A stretch of 64,000 nt of DNA. Source: Colwellia sp. 20A7 (lineage in GTDB: Bacteria > Pseudomonadota > Gammaproteobacteria > Enterobacterales > Alteromonadaceae). The stretch lies in contig NZ_CP047130.1 in assembly GCF_009832865.1 (NCBI RefSeq), positions 1,178,001 through 1,242,000 of the forward strand, read 5' to 3'. This document shows positions 7,831 through 18,003 of this stretch, piece by piece (the stretch's first letter is position 1; every line of letters starts with the position of its first letter). Under the pieces are notes generated by a model. It did no database searches and was not told the DNA's origin. It worked only from the letters and a program-made list of their open reading frames with translations. Position numbers and translations under genes: made by a program.

Positions 7831-9472
7831 GCACTAAACTTTTATTTGAACTCAATTTACTGGTTAATATTGTTGGTTTTGCGTCTGGTAAGGTATCTGG
7901 AAAATCTAGCGTGTAATGAAGACCTCGGCTTTCTTTTCTTTTCAGAGCACAATGAATAATTAGCTCAGCGACTTGTACTAAGTTTCTTAATTCTAGTAAA
8001 TTATTACTGACTTTGAAGTTTTGATAATAATCTTGAATTTCTTGCTGTAGTAATTCAACACGATGCAAAGCGCGTTCAAGCCTTTTAGTTGTTCTTACAA
8101 TACCAACATAATCCCACATAAATAGGCGTAGTTCATGCCAGTTATGCTGAATAACCACTTCTTCATCCGAGTCGGTTACTCGACTCTCATCCCAAGGCGG
8201 TAAGGTAATAAAAGAGTTGCTATGCGTTAACGAACCACTAATTTCTAATGCAGCAGCTCGTGCATAAACTAAGCATTCAAGTAATGAATTACTCGCTAAA
8301 CGATTTGCACCATGTAGCCCTGTGTAAGACATTTCACCAATAGCATAAAGCTGATGAACATCCGTTCTACCGTGTTGGTCTATCATTACACCACCACAAG
8401 TATAATGTGCCGCAGGTACTATAGGCATAGGTTGTTTGGTGATATCAATGCCTAAATCTTTAGTACGTCGATAAATCGTTGGGAAATGTTGTTTGATAAA
8501 ATCAGCGGGTTTATGGCTTATATCTAGGTACATACAGTCAACACCTAAACGCTTCATTTCAAAATCTATCGCACGGGCAACAATATCTCTAGGTGCTAGT
8601 TCAGCGCGCTCATCAAAAGCCGGCATAAAGCGGCTGCCATCAGGTCGTCTTAATTTAGCGCCTTCACCACGTAATGCTTCTGTTAATAAAAAAGTACCAG
8701 CATCAGGATGAAATAAACAGGTGGGATGAAATTGATTAAATTCCATGTTTGCTACACGACAGCCTGCTCGCCATGCCATAGCAATACCGTCACCACTAGC
8801 AACATCAGGATTAGAAGTGTATTGATAAACCTTGCTCGCACCGCCTGTAGCTAAAATAGTTTTTTGGGCGTAAATGCTTTCAACTTTCTCTGTATTTCTA
8901 TTCCATATATAAGCGCCAATACATTGTTTTTTACCATTGGCTTTTTTAGCATCAGTACTTTTAGCGTCAATATTATCGCAAATAAGATCAATGGCATTAT
9001 AACGTTCAAATATGCGAATACGTGAGTGTTGCTTAACTCGCTCAGATAGGGTGGTTTGAATAACTTTACCGGTTGCATCTGCAGCGTGAAGAATACGACG
9101 ATGGCTATGACCGCCTTCTCTGGTTAAATGATATTTAGCTTGGCCTTGAGGGTCATCTTCTTTATCAAAATTAACACCTTGCTCAATTAGCCAATCAAGG
9201 CAAGCTTTTGCACTTTCAGCCGTATACCGAACCGCACTTTCATCGCAAAGGCCAGAGCCAGCAATAAGTGTGTCTGAAATATGATCTTCAATACTATCAT
9301 TTTCATCAAAAACGGCTGCTATACCACCTTGAGCATAATAAGTAGATCCTTCATTTAATGGACCCTTACTTAATATAACAACATCTGCATTTTTTGCTAA
9401 ATGTAAAGCAAGTGTTAAACCAGCAGCACCGCTGCCAATAATTAAAACGTCACAATTATTTTGTTGATTCAT
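7802..9472 (-). CDS. nadB: L-aspartate oxidase
   Basis: Oxidises L-aspartate to iminoaspartate with FAD, the first step of de novo NAD synthesis. The 556-residue protein has the N-terminal FAD Rossmann motif ([16 protein letters not shown]), the [12 protein letters not shown] segment, the catalytic-loop region HPTCLF with [12 protein letters not shown], and the capping-domain [14 protein letters not shown]. Length is a little above E. coli NadB (540), with extra residues at the C-terminus. It is divergent from rpoE, as in E. coli. nadA and nadC are not in the window. Confidence 0.96.
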   Translation of the reverse strand: MNQQNNCDVLIIGSGAAGLTLALHLAKNADVVILSKGPLNEGSTYYAQGGIAAVFDENDSIEDHISDTLIAGSGLCDESAVRYTAESAKACLDWLIEQGVNFDKEDDPQGQAKYHLTREGGHSHRRILHAADATGKVIQTTLSERVKQHSRIRIFERYNAIDLICDNIDAKSTDAKKANGKKQCIGAYIWNRNTEKVESIYAQKTILATGGASKVYQYTSNPDVASGDGIAMAWRAGCRVANMEFNQFHPTCLFHPDAGTFLLTEALRGEGAKLRRPDGSRFMPAFDERAELAPRDIVARAIDFEMKRLGVDCMYLDISHKPADFIKQHFPTIYRRTKDLGIDITKQPMPIVPAAHYTCGGVMIDQHGRTDVHQLYAIGEMSYTGLHGANRLASNSLLECLVYARAAALEISGSLTHSNSFITLPPWDESRVTDSDEEVVIQHNWHELRLFMWDYVGIVRTTKRLERALHRVELLQQEIQDYYQNFKVSNNLLELRNLVQVAELIIHCALKRKESRGLHYTLDFPDTLPDAKPTILTSKLSSNKSLVPKVDDSVEQ

Positions 9473-9590
9473 ATATACGAATGTTCAGTGAAATCAGTTA
9501 TTATAGTTAGATATTAACGTTAATTAACGTTTGATAATAGAGCTAATAAGTACGAATTGAGACTAAAATAGAAATAAATTAAATTAAATA

Positions 9591-9617
9591 GAACTTTTTC
9601 TAGAACCTGTAGTCTTA
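9591..9617 (+). promoter_or_regulatory. Candidate sigma-E promoter before rpoE
   Basis: GAACTT at 9591-9596 and TCTTA at 9613-9617, spaced 16 bases, resemble the sigma-E consensus (GAACTT, 16-17 bp, TCTGA). It would start transcription about 75 bases before rpoE. Autoregulation by sigma-E is established in enterobacteria; here it is inferred from the two short matches. Confidence 0.55.
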
Positions 9618-9701
9618 ATTTATGCGTTTGTTATGAGCCAAATGTGTAAAATAATTTTTTACTCTCAATTTTGAAGAGTATATTTAGGAGAAATGGCTCA
9701 A

Positions 9702-10280
9702 ATGAGCGAACAGAACGTCGACCAAGTATTGGTTGAGCGGGTTCAGCAAGGGGATAAAAACGCCTTCAACCTGTTAGTAACTAAATATCAGCATAAAGTG
9801 TCTAACCTAGTGTCGCGCTATGTAAGTAATCACAGTGATGTGCCCGATATAGTACAAGAAGCTTTTATAAAAGCTTATCGTGCCTTACCTAATTTTAGAG
9901 GGGAAAGCGCATTTTATACTTGGCTATATCGAATCGCAGTAAATTGTGCAAAAAATCATAGTGTCGCTTTAGGTCGTAAACCACCAAGTAATGATGTTGA
10001 AATAGAAGATGCTGAGTTTTATGATGGAGGGGAAGCGCTCAGAGAGAATGCTTCACCTGAAAAAGTATTACTTACTGAAGAAATTAAAAAGGTGATTTTC
10101 GATACAATAGCTCAACTACCAGATGACTTGAGAATGGCAATAAATTTTCGAGAAATTGAAGGGTTAAGTTATGAAGAAATAGCAACCATTATGGAATGTC
10201 CTGTTGGTACAGTACGTTCGCGAATTTTTAGAGCACGTGATGTAATAGATAAAAAGATTACACCATTACTAAAAAATTAA
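9702..10280 (+). CDS. rpoE: RNA polymerase sigma-E factor (envelope stress)
   Basis: Extracytoplasmic-function sigma factor that turns on genes for outer-membrane protein folding and lipopolysaccharide repair. The 192-residue protein follows E. coli RpoE along its length: sigma region 2 (DVPDIVQEAFIKAYRALPNFRG, FYTWLYRIAVN) and region 4 (LSYEEIATIMECPVGTVRSRIFRARD). I chose the ATG at 9702 (MSEQNVDQVLVERV, as in E. coli). The ATG at 9693 lies only two bases from AGGAG, while 9702 lies eleven bases away. It heads rpoE-rseA-rseB-rseC and is preceded by a sigma-E-like promoter. Confidence 0.96.
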   Translation: MSEQNVDQVLVERVQQGDKNAFNLLVTKYQHKVSNLVSRYVSNHSDVPDIVQEAFIKAYRALPNFRGESAFYTWLYRIAVNCAKNHSVALGRKPPSNDVEIEDAEFYDGGEALRENASPEKVLLTEEIKKVIFDTIAQLPDDLRMAINFREIEGLSYEEIATIMECPVGTVRSRIFRARDVIDKKITPLLKN

Positions 10281-10357
10281 CTTTCGCAATAATGGATAGT
10301 TAAACGAAAGTTTATCAATTTTAACACCAATTTAGGTGTGAATTAAAAGGTTAAAGT

Positions 10358-11005
10358 ATGAGTGAAAGTAAGTTTGAGACAATATCATCTATAGTTGATA
10401 ATTATCGTGTTCCTGAGCAAGAGTCAGAACAAACTATTGACGAGATGCTCAAGGATGAAGACTTAGCAAATACCTGGGAGAACTATCATTTAATTGGTGA
10501 TGTAATGCGCAATGAAGTACCCGCAGCATTACAGTTAGATTTATCTGCACAAATAGCATCAGCAATTGCAGATGAACCAACGGTACTAGCGCCTAGTCGG
10601 TCGAGTAGTAATGTTTCTACTGGATTTAAAGCTAAAGTCGTTCAGCTTATCAAGCCTGTTGGTCAATTCGCTATTGCAGCCTCAGCTGCAGGACTAATGA
10701 TTATTGGCGTACAGCAAAATACCGCTGATACCAATGAAATTATTATGCCAAGCCAAATTGTACAAACGAAACCGCTAGGTGGGTTTGCCAATCCAGTAAG
10801 CTTTAATTATCAACAAAATACTAAATCTCAACAAAATACTAAGTCTCAACAACAAGCTGAACTTGAACAAAGAATTGAACAACAAAGACGTTTCCAAGCT
10901 TTATTATCAGATCACGAGCAACAAATTAAGTTGAGCGAAGTCAGACAAAACGATAACACAGAAAGTCTTGTTGAAATTAAAAAAGAATTAGAGAAATCTC
11001 AATAG
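10358..11005 (+). CDS. rseA: Anti-sigma-E factor RseA
   Basis: Single-pass inner-membrane protein that holds sigma-E inactive until cut by DegS and RseP. The N-terminal cytoplasmic domain (SKFETISSIVDNYR, LANTWENYHLIGDVMRNE) is the sigma-binding part. A hydrophobic segment at about residues 107-122 (FAIAASAAGLMIIGVQ) is the membrane span, and the periplasmic tail is Gln-rich. The tail holds a tandem duplication of six residues (QQNTKS twice), encoded by an 18-base direct repeat at 10811-10846. Length 215 matches the family. It follows rpoE by 77 bases. Confidence 0.93.
   Translation: MSESKFETISSIVDNYRVPEQESEQTIDEMLKDEDLANTWENYHLIGDVMRNEVPAALQLDLSAQIASAIADEPTVLAPSRSSSNVSTGFKAKVVQLIKPVGQFAIAASAAGLMIIGVQQNTADTNEIIMPSQIVQTKPLGGFANPVSFNYQQNTKSQQNTKSQQQAELEQRIEQQRRFQALLSDHEQQIKLSEVRQNDNTESLVEIKKELEKSQ
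10811..10846 (+). repeat. 18-base tandem duplication inside rseA
   Basis: Two 18-base units (CAACAAAATACTAARTCT) differing by one base, with a partial third. They encode QQNTKS twice in the periplasmic tail of RseA. In-frame copy change would alter only tail length. Confidence 0.85.
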
Positions 11006-11095
11006 AAAATTAACCCTTTATTGCCCCTATATGAAACGTGAGTAACTTAAGTATAATGAGTTATTCACTTTTTAATGTCTAAAACACGAGAAAAT

Positions 11096-12109
11096 ATGAA
11101 AACACTAACATCATTCTCCTTTATCTGTATTTTTATCACCAGTTTATTTGTTAGTTTTTCAGCGTTCTCTGCTGATGAAGAGCAAGCAAAACTACTTTTA
11201 GAGCGTCTTTCTCAATCATTACGTCAGGTAAATTTTAATACTTCTTTTGTTGTTGTTAAAAATAACCAAGCTGAACCTTACCACTGGCTACACGGTATTG
11301 CAGAAAATGAAACGGCAGATAAAGATGACAGTAACAAGTATGTAGAGCTTGAAATATTAGCTTTATTAAATGGCCCTCGTCGCGATATTTTACGTATTAA
11401 TAATACCGTTAGTTATAACGAACCAGAGTATGCACCATACTCTATCGACTCTTCACAAATTAGTGGTCCAATTCCGGCTGTTTTTAGCCAAGATATCAGT
11501 GTTTTAGAAAAAAATTATCACCTAGTTTTAGTAGGAAAAAATAGAGTGCTAGGTAGAGCCGCGCAATTGGTGCGTATTGTGCCAAAAGACTCGCATCGTT
11601 TTGGTTACTGGATTTGGTTAGATCAACAAAGTGGCTTGCTATTAAAGTTAGCAATCATCACCCGTAAAGGTAACTTACTTGAGCAAATTCAGTTTACTCA
11701 TTTAGACATAACGGACACTATTTCTGAAAACCTCAGTCAATTAAAAACTACTGAATTACCCAAAGTTGTGGATGTTACTACTCAACAAAAAGTGACAGAT
11801 CTAGCCTGGCAAGTTAATTGGCTACCTACTGGTTTTGAATCGATCAAATCAGATAGACACCGCATTAGCACTAATAAACAAGCTGTTGAATTTATGCTTT
11901 TTAATGATGGTTTAGTTGATATTTCGGTTTATGTTAACCCAAGCCAAGAAAAAAATAGAGCATTAGAATTCGGTAACGATGGTGCTACGTTAGTGTTGAG
12001 CCAAGTAGTTAATAATATTGAAGTGAGCGTTGTTGGAAAAATCCCTTTAGAAACAGCTAAAGAAATAGCTAATTCAGTGAGCTTTAATGCTAAGGCAGTC
12101 TCACCCTAA
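11096..12109 (+). CDS. rseB: Sigma-E regulatory periplasmic protein RseB
   Basis: RseB binds the periplasmic part of RseA and shields it from DegS; lipopolysaccharide intermediates displace it. The 337-residue precursor has a signal peptide ending near SAFSA-DEEQ. The mature protein shows the LolA-like N-terminal domain (LLERLSQSLRQVNF, GPRRDILR, GRAAQLVRIVPKD, YWIWLDQQSGLLLK) and the smaller C-terminal domain (VNWLPTGFE, LFNDGLVDISVYV). The ATG at 11096 is preferred over 11075 since ACGAG lies five bases upstream and the signal peptide then starts with MKT. The stop overlaps the rseC start by one base. Confidence 0.93.
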   Translation: MKTLTSFSFICIFITSLFVSFSAFSADEEQAKLLLERLSQSLRQVNFNTSFVVVKNNQAEPYHWLHGIAENETADKDDSNKYVELEILALLNGPRRDILRINNTVSYNEPEYAPYSIDSSQISGPIPAVFSQDISVLEKNYHLVLVGKNRVLGRAAQLVRIVPKDSHRFGYWIWLDQQSGLLLKLAIITRKGNLLEQIQFTHLDITDTISENLSQLKTTELPKVVDVTTQQKVTDLAWQVNWLPTGFESIKSDRHRISTNKQAVEFMLFNDGLVDISVYVNPSQEKNRALEFGNDGATLVLSQVVNNIEVSVVGKIPLETAKEIANSVSFNAKAVSP

Positions 12110-12600
12110 TGGAAGAACTAGCAACGGTTACCGGGATTAGTCGTGGAGACATTACAGTAGTCAGTCAAATAAAGTCTACCTGCAATAGCTGTTCGCAGGT
12201 TAGTAGCTGTGCTAACGGACAGGTTGCTAAAGCTATTCCTCATAAAAAGCTATCATTCACTTTGAGTAAACCTAAATCACTCTATAATCAAGTTATCGAT
12301 ATTGGCGATAGTGTTTTATTAACAGTACCTGAAGAAGATGTATTACGCAGTGCTTGGCAAGTTTATTTACTACCAATCTTTGGGCTTTTTTCTTTTTCAG
12401 CATTCGGGCAATGGTTAGTACAGGAAGATATACTCGCTCATGAGTTAATCGCAATGGTTATAGGCACTTTCGGTGGCTATTTAGGTTATCGATTAGCTAA
12501 AAAGCTACAAAGTGATCCAATAAAGCAAAAAAAATTACAACCTAAGATTTTACGCGTTTTACCTAAGCCGCTCGAAGTCGACAATATTAGCGAAAGTTAA
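12109..12600 (+). CDS. rseC: SoxR-reducing system / sigma-E operon protein RseC
   Basis: A 163-residue inner-membrane protein of the RseC/MucC family, linked to modulation of sigma-E and to reduction of SoxR in other species. The N-terminal part holds a Cys cluster (CNSCSQVSSC, residues about 24-33) as in the family. Two hydrophobic segments follow (VYLLPIFGLFSFSAF and LIAMVIGTFGGYLGY). Start and rseB stop share one base (TAATG), indicating coupled translation. Confidence 0.9.
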   Translation: MEELATVTGISRGDITVVSQIKSTCNSCSQVSSCANGQVAKAIPHKKLSFTLSKPKSLYNQVIDIGDSVLLTVPEEDVLRSAWQVYLLPIFGLFSFSAFGQWLVQEDILAHELIAMVIGTFGGYLGYRLAKKLQSDPIKQKKLQPKILRVLPKPLEVDNISES

Positions 12601-12702
12601 CATGTGTTGTGAAAATTCTGAACAAAAGATAGCCCCAGCGCGCTAAATTCGTTAAGATCACGCCATTCTTGAATTAATAACTTTTTATCTGAATAGCCAT
12701 TT

Positions 12703-14493
12703 ATGAAAAACATACGTAACTTCTCAATTATTGCTCATATCGATCACGGTAAATCAACACTTTCAGATCGTCTAATTCAACATTGTGGGGGGTTGCAAGC
12801 ACGTGAAATGGAAGCCCAAGTTCTTGACTCAATGGACATTGAACGTGAACGTGGTATTACCATTAAAGCACAAAGTGTTACTTTAGATTATATTGCTAAA
12901 GATGGTGAAACTTATCAACTCAACTTTATCGATACTCCCGGCCATGTTGATTTCTCTTATGAAGTATCACGCTCTCTAGCCTCATGTGAAGGTGCATTAC
13001 TGGTTGTTGATGCCGGACAAGGTGTTGAAGCACAAACAGTGGCTAATTGTTATACTGCTATCGAAATGGATTTAGAAGTAATTCCTATTTTGAATAAAAT
13101 AGATTTACCACAAGCCGATCCTGAACGTGTTTGTGAAGAAATTGAACATATTATTGGTATTGATGCTACTGATGCCGTGACTTGTTCAGCAAAAACAGGT
13201 CTTGGTATTGAAGATGTGTTAGAAACTATTGTTAAAAATATCCCACCACCGAAAGGTCAGTACGACGCTCCTTTGCAAGCTTTAATTGTTGATTCATGGT
13301 TTGATAACTATCAAGGCGTTGTTTCTTTAGTTCGTGTAATAAACGGTGAAATTAAAAAAGGCGATAAGATGTTGGTGATGTCTACAGGACATGTTCACCA
13401 AGTTGATAAAGTTGGCATATTTACACCTAAGCAAGTTGATACTGGCATATTACGCGCAGGTGAAGTTGGTTTTGTTATTGCTGGAATTAAAGAAATTCAT
13501 GGTGCACCGGTAGGTGATACCATGACTATCAGCAAAAAAGAAACAGACAAAGCACTACCTGGCTTTAAAAAAGCACAGCCACAAGTTTATGCGGGGATTT
13601 TTCCGATAAGCTCAGATGAATATGAAAATTTTCGTGATGCACTTAATAAATTAAGCCTTAACGATGCATCATTATTTTTCGAACCTGAAAATTCTTCTGC
13701 TTTAGGCTTTGGTTTCCGTATTGGTTTTCTTGGCATGTTGCACATGGAAATTATTCAAGAGCGTTTAGCACGTGAATATGATCTTGACTTAATTACGACA
13801 GCGCCAACCGTAAATTATGAAATTGCTTGTACAAATGGTGAAGTATTATCTATCGATAATCCTGCTGATTTACCTGCAATAAATAATATTGACGAAATTC
13901 GCGAACCTATTGTACAAGCTAATATTTTAGTACCGCAAGAATACTTAGGTAGTGTTATTACCTTATGTATTGAAAAGCGTGGTGTACAAAAAGATATTAT
14001 TTATCACGGAAATCAAGTTGCCGTTACTTATGAATTACCTATGGCTGAAGTGGTTATGGACTTTTTTGATAAATTAAAATCAACAAGTCGTGGATATGCT
14101 TCGCTTGATTACAACTTTATTCGCTTCCAAGAAGCCGATATGGTGCGTGTCGATGTTATGATTAATGGCGATAGAGTTGATGCTTTAGCTATGATTACAC
14201 ACAGAGATAACTCTGTTTCACGTGGACGTTTGTTAGTTGATAAACTAAAAGAACTGATTCATCGCCAAATGTTTGATATTGCTATTCAGGCTGCTATTGG
14301 TAATAACGTTATCGCAAGAACAACCGTTAAACAATTACGTAAGAATGTAACGGCTAAATGTTATGGTGGTGATATTAGTCGTAAGAAAAAGTTATTACAA
14401 AAACAAAAAGACGGCAAGAAGCGCATGAAACAGGTAGGTAATGTTGAAGTACCTCAAGAAGCGTTTTTAGCGGTACTTAAATTAGATAGTTAA
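12703..14493 (+). CDS. lepA: Elongation factor 4 (LepA)
   Basis: Ribosome-bound translational GTPase that acts on stalled or mis-translocated ribosomes and assists initiation. The 596-residue protein shows all G motifs: AHIDHGKST, the switch [27 protein letters not shown] and the SAKTG loop. The EF-G-like domains II, III and V and the LepA-specific C-terminal domain follow ([23 protein letters not shown]). Length matches E. coli LepA (599). It stands 102 bases after rseC. Confidence 0.97.
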   Translation: MKNIRNFSIIAHIDHGKSTLSDRLIQHCGGLQAREMEAQVLDSMDIERERGITIKAQSVTLDYIAKDGETYQLNFIDTPGHVDFSYEVSRSLASCEGALLVVDAGQGVEAQTVANCYTAIEMDLEVIPILNKIDLPQADPERVCEEIEHIIGIDATDAVTCSAKTGLGIEDVLETIVKNIPPPKGQYDAPLQALIVDSWFDNYQGVVSLVRVINGEIKKGDKMLVMSTGHVHQVDKVGIFTPKQVDTGILRAGEVGFVIAGIKEIHGAPVGDTMTISKKETDKALPGFKKAQPQVYAGIFPISSDEYENFRDALNKLSLNDASLFFEPENSSALGFGFRIGFLGMLHMEIIQERLAREYDLDLITTAPTVNYEIACTNGEVLSIDNPADLPAINNIDEIREPIVQANILVPQEYLGSVITLCIEKRGVQKDIIYHGNQVAVTYELPMAEVVMDFFDKLKSTSRGYASLDYNFIRFQEADMVRVDVMINGDRVDALAMITHRDNSVSRGRLLVDKLKELIHRQMFDIAIQAAIGNNVIARTTVKQLRKNVTAKCYGGDISRKKKLLQKQKDGKKRMKQVGNVEVPQEAFLAVLKLDS

Positions 14494-14509
14494 CAAAAAA
14501 ATACAAATC

Positions 14510-14549
14510 ATAAGTATTGAACTAAAAAATATTCAGTACTTATTTTTTT
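14510..14549 (+). terminator. Intrinsic terminator or attenuator between lepA and lepB
   Basis: Stem of 12 pairs, ATAAGTATTGAA/TTCAGTACTTAT with one G-U pair, a 10-base loop, then seven T. AT-rich but well formed. It would reduce read-through from lepA into lepB. Confidence 0.6.
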
Positions 14550-14571
14550 GACAATTAAAAATAGGAATTTT

Positions 14572-15504
14572 ATGGCTGTTTATTTTTCAATTATCTTAGT
14601 CGCAATTACGGTAATAACCGGTATTGTTTGGCTTGTAGATAAGTTTTATTTGGCACCTCAACGTAAGTTAAACGTTGAGGAAGCGCAAGATGCACTAAAA
14701 GCACAAGGTGGAGCTGAATTACCAAAAGAAACTATTGCAAAGCTGATGGAACCATCACCTTTAATTGATACTTCTGTTCAAATTTTCCCTATTATAGCCT
14801 TTGTTTTAGTTTTAAGATCTTTTCTTTATGAACCTTTTCAAATACCTTCTGGTTCGATGATGCCAACATTGCTTGATGGTGATTTCATCTTAGTGAATAA
14901 GTTTAATTATGGTTTAAGGGATCCTGTTGCTCGTAATAAATTTTTTGAGGTTGGCCTACCTAAAAGAGGTGATGCTGTTGTATTTAAATACCCAAGAGAT
15001 CCTCGTATAGATTATATAAAGCGTGTTATTGGCTTGCCTGGTGATCGTATTATTTATAGAAATAAATCTTTATATATTAAACAAGCCTGTAAAGAGTCAG
15101 ATACTAGCTGTCCAGACTTTGTACAAATTGTGAATAATTTTACTAATAAGTATCAAGGGCCTGATGCAGAAGAGGGAATGAACCAATTTGAAGCAGTAAT
15201 GTTCGATAAAACGCACAATATTTTGAATAATCAGAACGTGTTACCTAGAACAGGACATTATTTTCAGCAAGCGGGTACCGGTCAAGATGAATTCTTAGTT
15301 CCTGAAGGTCATTATTTTGTTATGGGTGATAACCGTGATAACTCTCTTGATGGCCGTTTTTGGGGGTTTGTACCTGAAGAAAACTTAGTAGGACAAGCCG
15401 TTGCGATTTGGATGAGTTTTGATTTTGAACGCACTGATGAAAGTATTTTACCTCACTGGATACCAACAAATGTCCGTTTTGAGCGAATTGGCGCAATAAA
15501 CTGA
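14572..15504 (+). CDS. lepB: Signal peptidase I
   Basis: Inner-membrane serine protease that removes signal peptides from exported proteins. The 310-residue protein has two N-terminal membrane spans ([19 protein letters not shown]; an [11 protein letters not shown] span near residue 75), the catalytic Ser in PSGSMMPTL, the catalytic Lys in [12 protein letters not shown] and the [14 protein letters not shown] box. The ATG at 14572 is chosen because AGGA lies five bases before it; an in-frame TTG at 14548 is less likely. The stop codon shares a base with the rnc start. Confidence 0.96.
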   Translation: MAVYFSIILVAITVITGIVWLVDKFYLAPQRKLNVEEAQDALKAQGGAELPKETIAKLMEPSPLIDTSVQIFPIIAFVLVLRSFLYEPFQIPSGSMMPTLLDGDFILVNKFNYGLRDPVARNKFFEVGLPKRGDAVVFKYPRDPRIDYIKRVIGLPGDRIIYRNKSLYIKQACKESDTSCPDFVQIVNNFTNKYQGPDAEEGMNQFEAVMFDKTHNILNNQNVLPRTGHYFQQAGTGQDEFLVPEGHYFVMGDNRDNSLDGRFWGFVPEENLVGQAVAIWMSFDFERTDESILPHWIPTNVRFERIGAIN

Positions 15505-16232
15505 TGAGTAATAAAAATCAAATTAGTGCTATTTCTATTAATCGATTGTCAAAAAAAATTGGTTACACTTTTTCTCAACCTGAGCTACTTATACAAGCAC
15601 TTACTCATCGAAGCGCGAAAGGGCAGCATAATGAAAGGCTTGAGTTTCTAGGTGATTCTATTTTAGGTTTTGTTATTGCAAAAGCTTTATTTGATAAGTT
15701 CCCTAAGCATAACGAAGGCGACTTAACTCGTATGCGTTCTAGTTTAGTGAAAGGCGTAACCTTAGCTGAAATTGGACGGGACTTTAATTTAGGTGATTAC
15801 TTAATATTAGGTCCAGGAGAGCTGAAAAGCGGTGGGCATAGACGAGAATCTATCTTAGAAGATGCGATTGAAGCTATTATTGGCGCGGTATATTTAGATT
15901 CCAATATATCTCAATGTAAGCAGTTGATTTTATCGTGGTTTGCTCAGCGACTAGATGCAATTAAGCCAGGAAATGAGCAAAAAGATCCTAAAACTCGTTT
16001 GCAAGAATACCTTCAAGGTAGAAAAATACCTTTACCTGTTTATGATGTTATTGATACAAGTGGTCAATCGCATAACCAGCATTTTACTGTCAGCTGTATT
16101 ACCGAAGTTGTCAATAAAGAGGTTATTGCTCAAGGTACAAGTAGGCGAAAAGCCGAGCAAGCTGCGGCACAAGAAGTTTTAGCACAGTTAGAGCAAATTA
16201 GTCTTAAGCAAAAAAATACCAAGGTAAAATAG
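15504..16232 (+). CDS. rnc: Ribonuclease III
   Basis: Cuts double-stranded RNA in rRNA precursors and in regulatory RNA pairs. The 242-residue protein has the RNase III signature [14 protein letters not shown] (residues about 43-56), the acidic metal ligands in that motif and in [19 protein letters not shown], the GPGELKSGG loop, and a C-terminal double-stranded-RNA-binding domain ([27 protein letters not shown]). It overlaps lepB by one base and precedes era by three bases, the standard lepB-rnc-era cluster. Confidence 0.97.
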   Translation: MSNKNQISAISINRLSKKIGYTFSQPELLIQALTHRSAKGQHNERLEFLGDSILGFVIAKALFDKFPKHNEGDLTRMRSSLVKGVTLAEIGRDFNLGDYLILGPGELKSGGHRRESILEDAIEAIIGAVYLDSNISQCKQLILSWFAQRLDAIKPGNEQKDPKTRLQEYLQGRKIPLPVYDVIDTSGQSHNQHFTVSCITEVVNKEVIAQGTSRRKAEQAAAQEVLAQLEQISLKQKNTKVK

Positions 16233-16235
16233 TCA

Positions 16236-17147
16236 ATGAATAATGAATCTACTCGTGCAGGGATAATTGCCATCGTTGGCCGTCCGAATGTAGGGAAATC
16301 TACTTTACTTAATGCGTTGCTTGGTCAAAAAATTAGCATAACATCTCGTAAACCGCAAACAACACGTCATCGTATTTTAGGTATTCTTACCGAAGAAAAT
16401 AGACAAGCTATTTTAGTTGATACACCGGGCCTTCATTCTGAAGAAAAAAGAGCAATAAATCGTTTGATGAACCGTGCTGCGACTAGTTCTATTGCTGAAG
16501 TTGAACTTATTCTTTTTTTAGTTGAAGGTACTCATTGGACATCTGATGATGATTTAGTCCTTAATAAAATCAAAAAAAGTGGCTCACCTTGCATTTTAGT
16601 GGTTAATAAAATCGATAATATTGCTGAGAAAGATGATTTATTACCTCATTTACAAAAACTAGGTGCAATGCATGACTTTACTGATATTGTGCCTATTTCT
16701 GCAAGTAAAGGGCATAGTGTTGGTACGATAAAAAAACTGTGTTTAGACAGCTTACCAGAAAGCGAATTTTGGTTTCCTGAAGATCATATCACGGATAGAT
16801 CAAGCCGCTTTATGGCGTCAGAAATCATTCGTGAAAAGCTTATTCGCTTTACAGGTGATGAACTTCCTTATTCAATTACCGTTGAAATAGAACAGTTTAA
16901 AATGGATGATAAAGGTATTATTCATATTAACGCATTAATTTTAGTTGAACGTGATAGCCAAAAGCGAATGGTTATTGGTAATAAAGGTGAGCGCCTAAAA
17001 ACTATTGGTCAAGAAGCTAGACGCGATATGGAAAACTTATTTGATAGTAAGGTCTTCTTAGAAACGTGGGTCAAGGTTAAATCTGGCTGGGCAGATGATG
17101 AACGTGCGTTAAGAAGTTTAGGCTATGGTGATGACTATTCTGGTTAG
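16236..17147 (+). CDS. era: GTPase Era
   Basis: Ribosome-assembly GTPase that binds the 3' end of 16S rRNA. The 303-residue protein carries G1 GRPNVGKST, the switch segment TTRHRILG, G3 DTPGLH, G4 NKID, and the C-terminal KH domain with [19 protein letters not shown]. It is three bases downstream of rnc; a 93-base gap with a perfect AT-rich palindrome separates it from recO. Confidence 0.97.
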   Translation: MNNESTRAGIIAIVGRPNVGKSTLLNALLGQKISITSRKPQTTRHRILGILTEENRQAILVDTPGLHSEEKRAINRLMNRAATSSIAEVELILFLVEGTHWTSDDDLVLNKIKKSGSPCILVVNKIDNIAEKDDLLPHLQKLGAMHDFTDIVPISASKGHSVGTIKKLCLDSLPESEFWFPEDHITDRSSRFMASEIIREKLIRFTGDELPYSITVEIEQFKMDDKGIIHINALILVERDSQKRMVIGNKGERLKTIGQEARRDMENLFDSKVFLETWVKVKSGWADDERALRSLGYGDDYSG

Positions 17148-17165
17148 TGGCTAATTAAGTAACAG

Positions 17166-17201
17166 ATAAGCTAATAAATAAATATTTATTTATTAGCTTA
17201 T
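17166..17201. repeat. 36-bp perfect palindrome between era and recO
   Basis: Both 18-base halves are exact reverse complements with no spacer; the sequence is AT-rich with AGCT near each end. As RNA it forms a long hairpin and may terminate or protect the rnc-era transcript; as DNA it could form a cruciform. Confidence 0.8.
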
Positions 17202-17240
17202 TCTATTAAATGATGTATTAAGAAAATAAATAGTAGAAAA

Positions 17241-17969
17241 ATGTCAAATATTCAAGTGGAACATCATGCTTTTGTACTCCATTCTCGTCCGTTTAAAGAG
17301 AATCAGCAATTGCTTGAATTGTTAACTGAATATGAAGGTAAAACCTCCGCGCTTGTTTATGTTGGCCAATCTAAACGGTCTATTAAAAAAGGCATGATTC
17401 AGCCTTTCTTACCCTTAAAACTTACTTTTAAAGACAGCAATGCGAATTTAAAGCGCATTACTGGTATTGAAGCAATTGGTAACTCTTATTCTTTAAGCAA
17501 ACATTATTTATATAGTGGTTTTTATGTAAATGAACTTTTGGTAAAACTATTAACTAATGATATTGTCTGTGAAGACGTATTTAAACAATATCAGTTAACG
17601 TTAATATCCCTATCTGAAAATTTACCTATTGCTCCTCAATTAAGACAATTTGAATTATGTTTGTTAGAAGAGTTGGGCCAATCGTTTGATTTTAGCCCAG
17701 TATTTAATGAAGTAACTGATAATGTTGCAGGTTTTTATTATGTTATAGAGCAAGGTTTTGTCCCTGCCTATAATTACTCAATAAGTAATATAACTACGCC
17801 TTGGTTTAATACCGAACATTTACAATCAATTGCGGAGCACATTTATCATGGTGCAGAGCTTATTCATAAAGAAGCCGAACATACGTTTAAACTATTAATG
17901 CGAAATGTTTTAACCCATCTACTTGATGGCAAACCTTTAAATAGCCGTAAATTATTTGAAAAAAAATAA
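17241..17969 (+). CDS. recO: DNA repair protein RecO
   Basis: Loads RecA on SSB-coated DNA together with RecR. The 242-residue protein begins with the RecO OB-fold (EHHAFVLHSRPFKENQQLLELLT, GKTSALVYVGQSKR) followed by a helical domain (FYVNELLVKLL, LRQFELCLLEELG). The zinc-finger cysteines of some RecO proteins are absent, as in the E. coli type. It is followed after 34 bases by pdxJ, as in E. coli. Confidence 0.94.
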   Translation: MSNIQVEHHAFVLHSRPFKENQQLLELLTEYEGKTSALVYVGQSKRSIKKGMIQPFLPLKLTFKDSNANLKRITGIEAIGNSYSLSKHYLYSGFYVNELLVKLLTNDIVCEDVFKQYQLTLISLSENLPIAPQLRQFELCLLEELGQSFDFSPVFNEVTDNVAGFYYVIEQGFVPAYNYSISNITTPWFNTEHLQSIAEHIYHGAELIHKEAEHTFKLLMRNVLTHLLDGKPLNSRKLFEKK

Positions 17970-18003
17970 TGGCTAAGTAATGAGAAAAATAAGTGAGAAT
18001 AAA

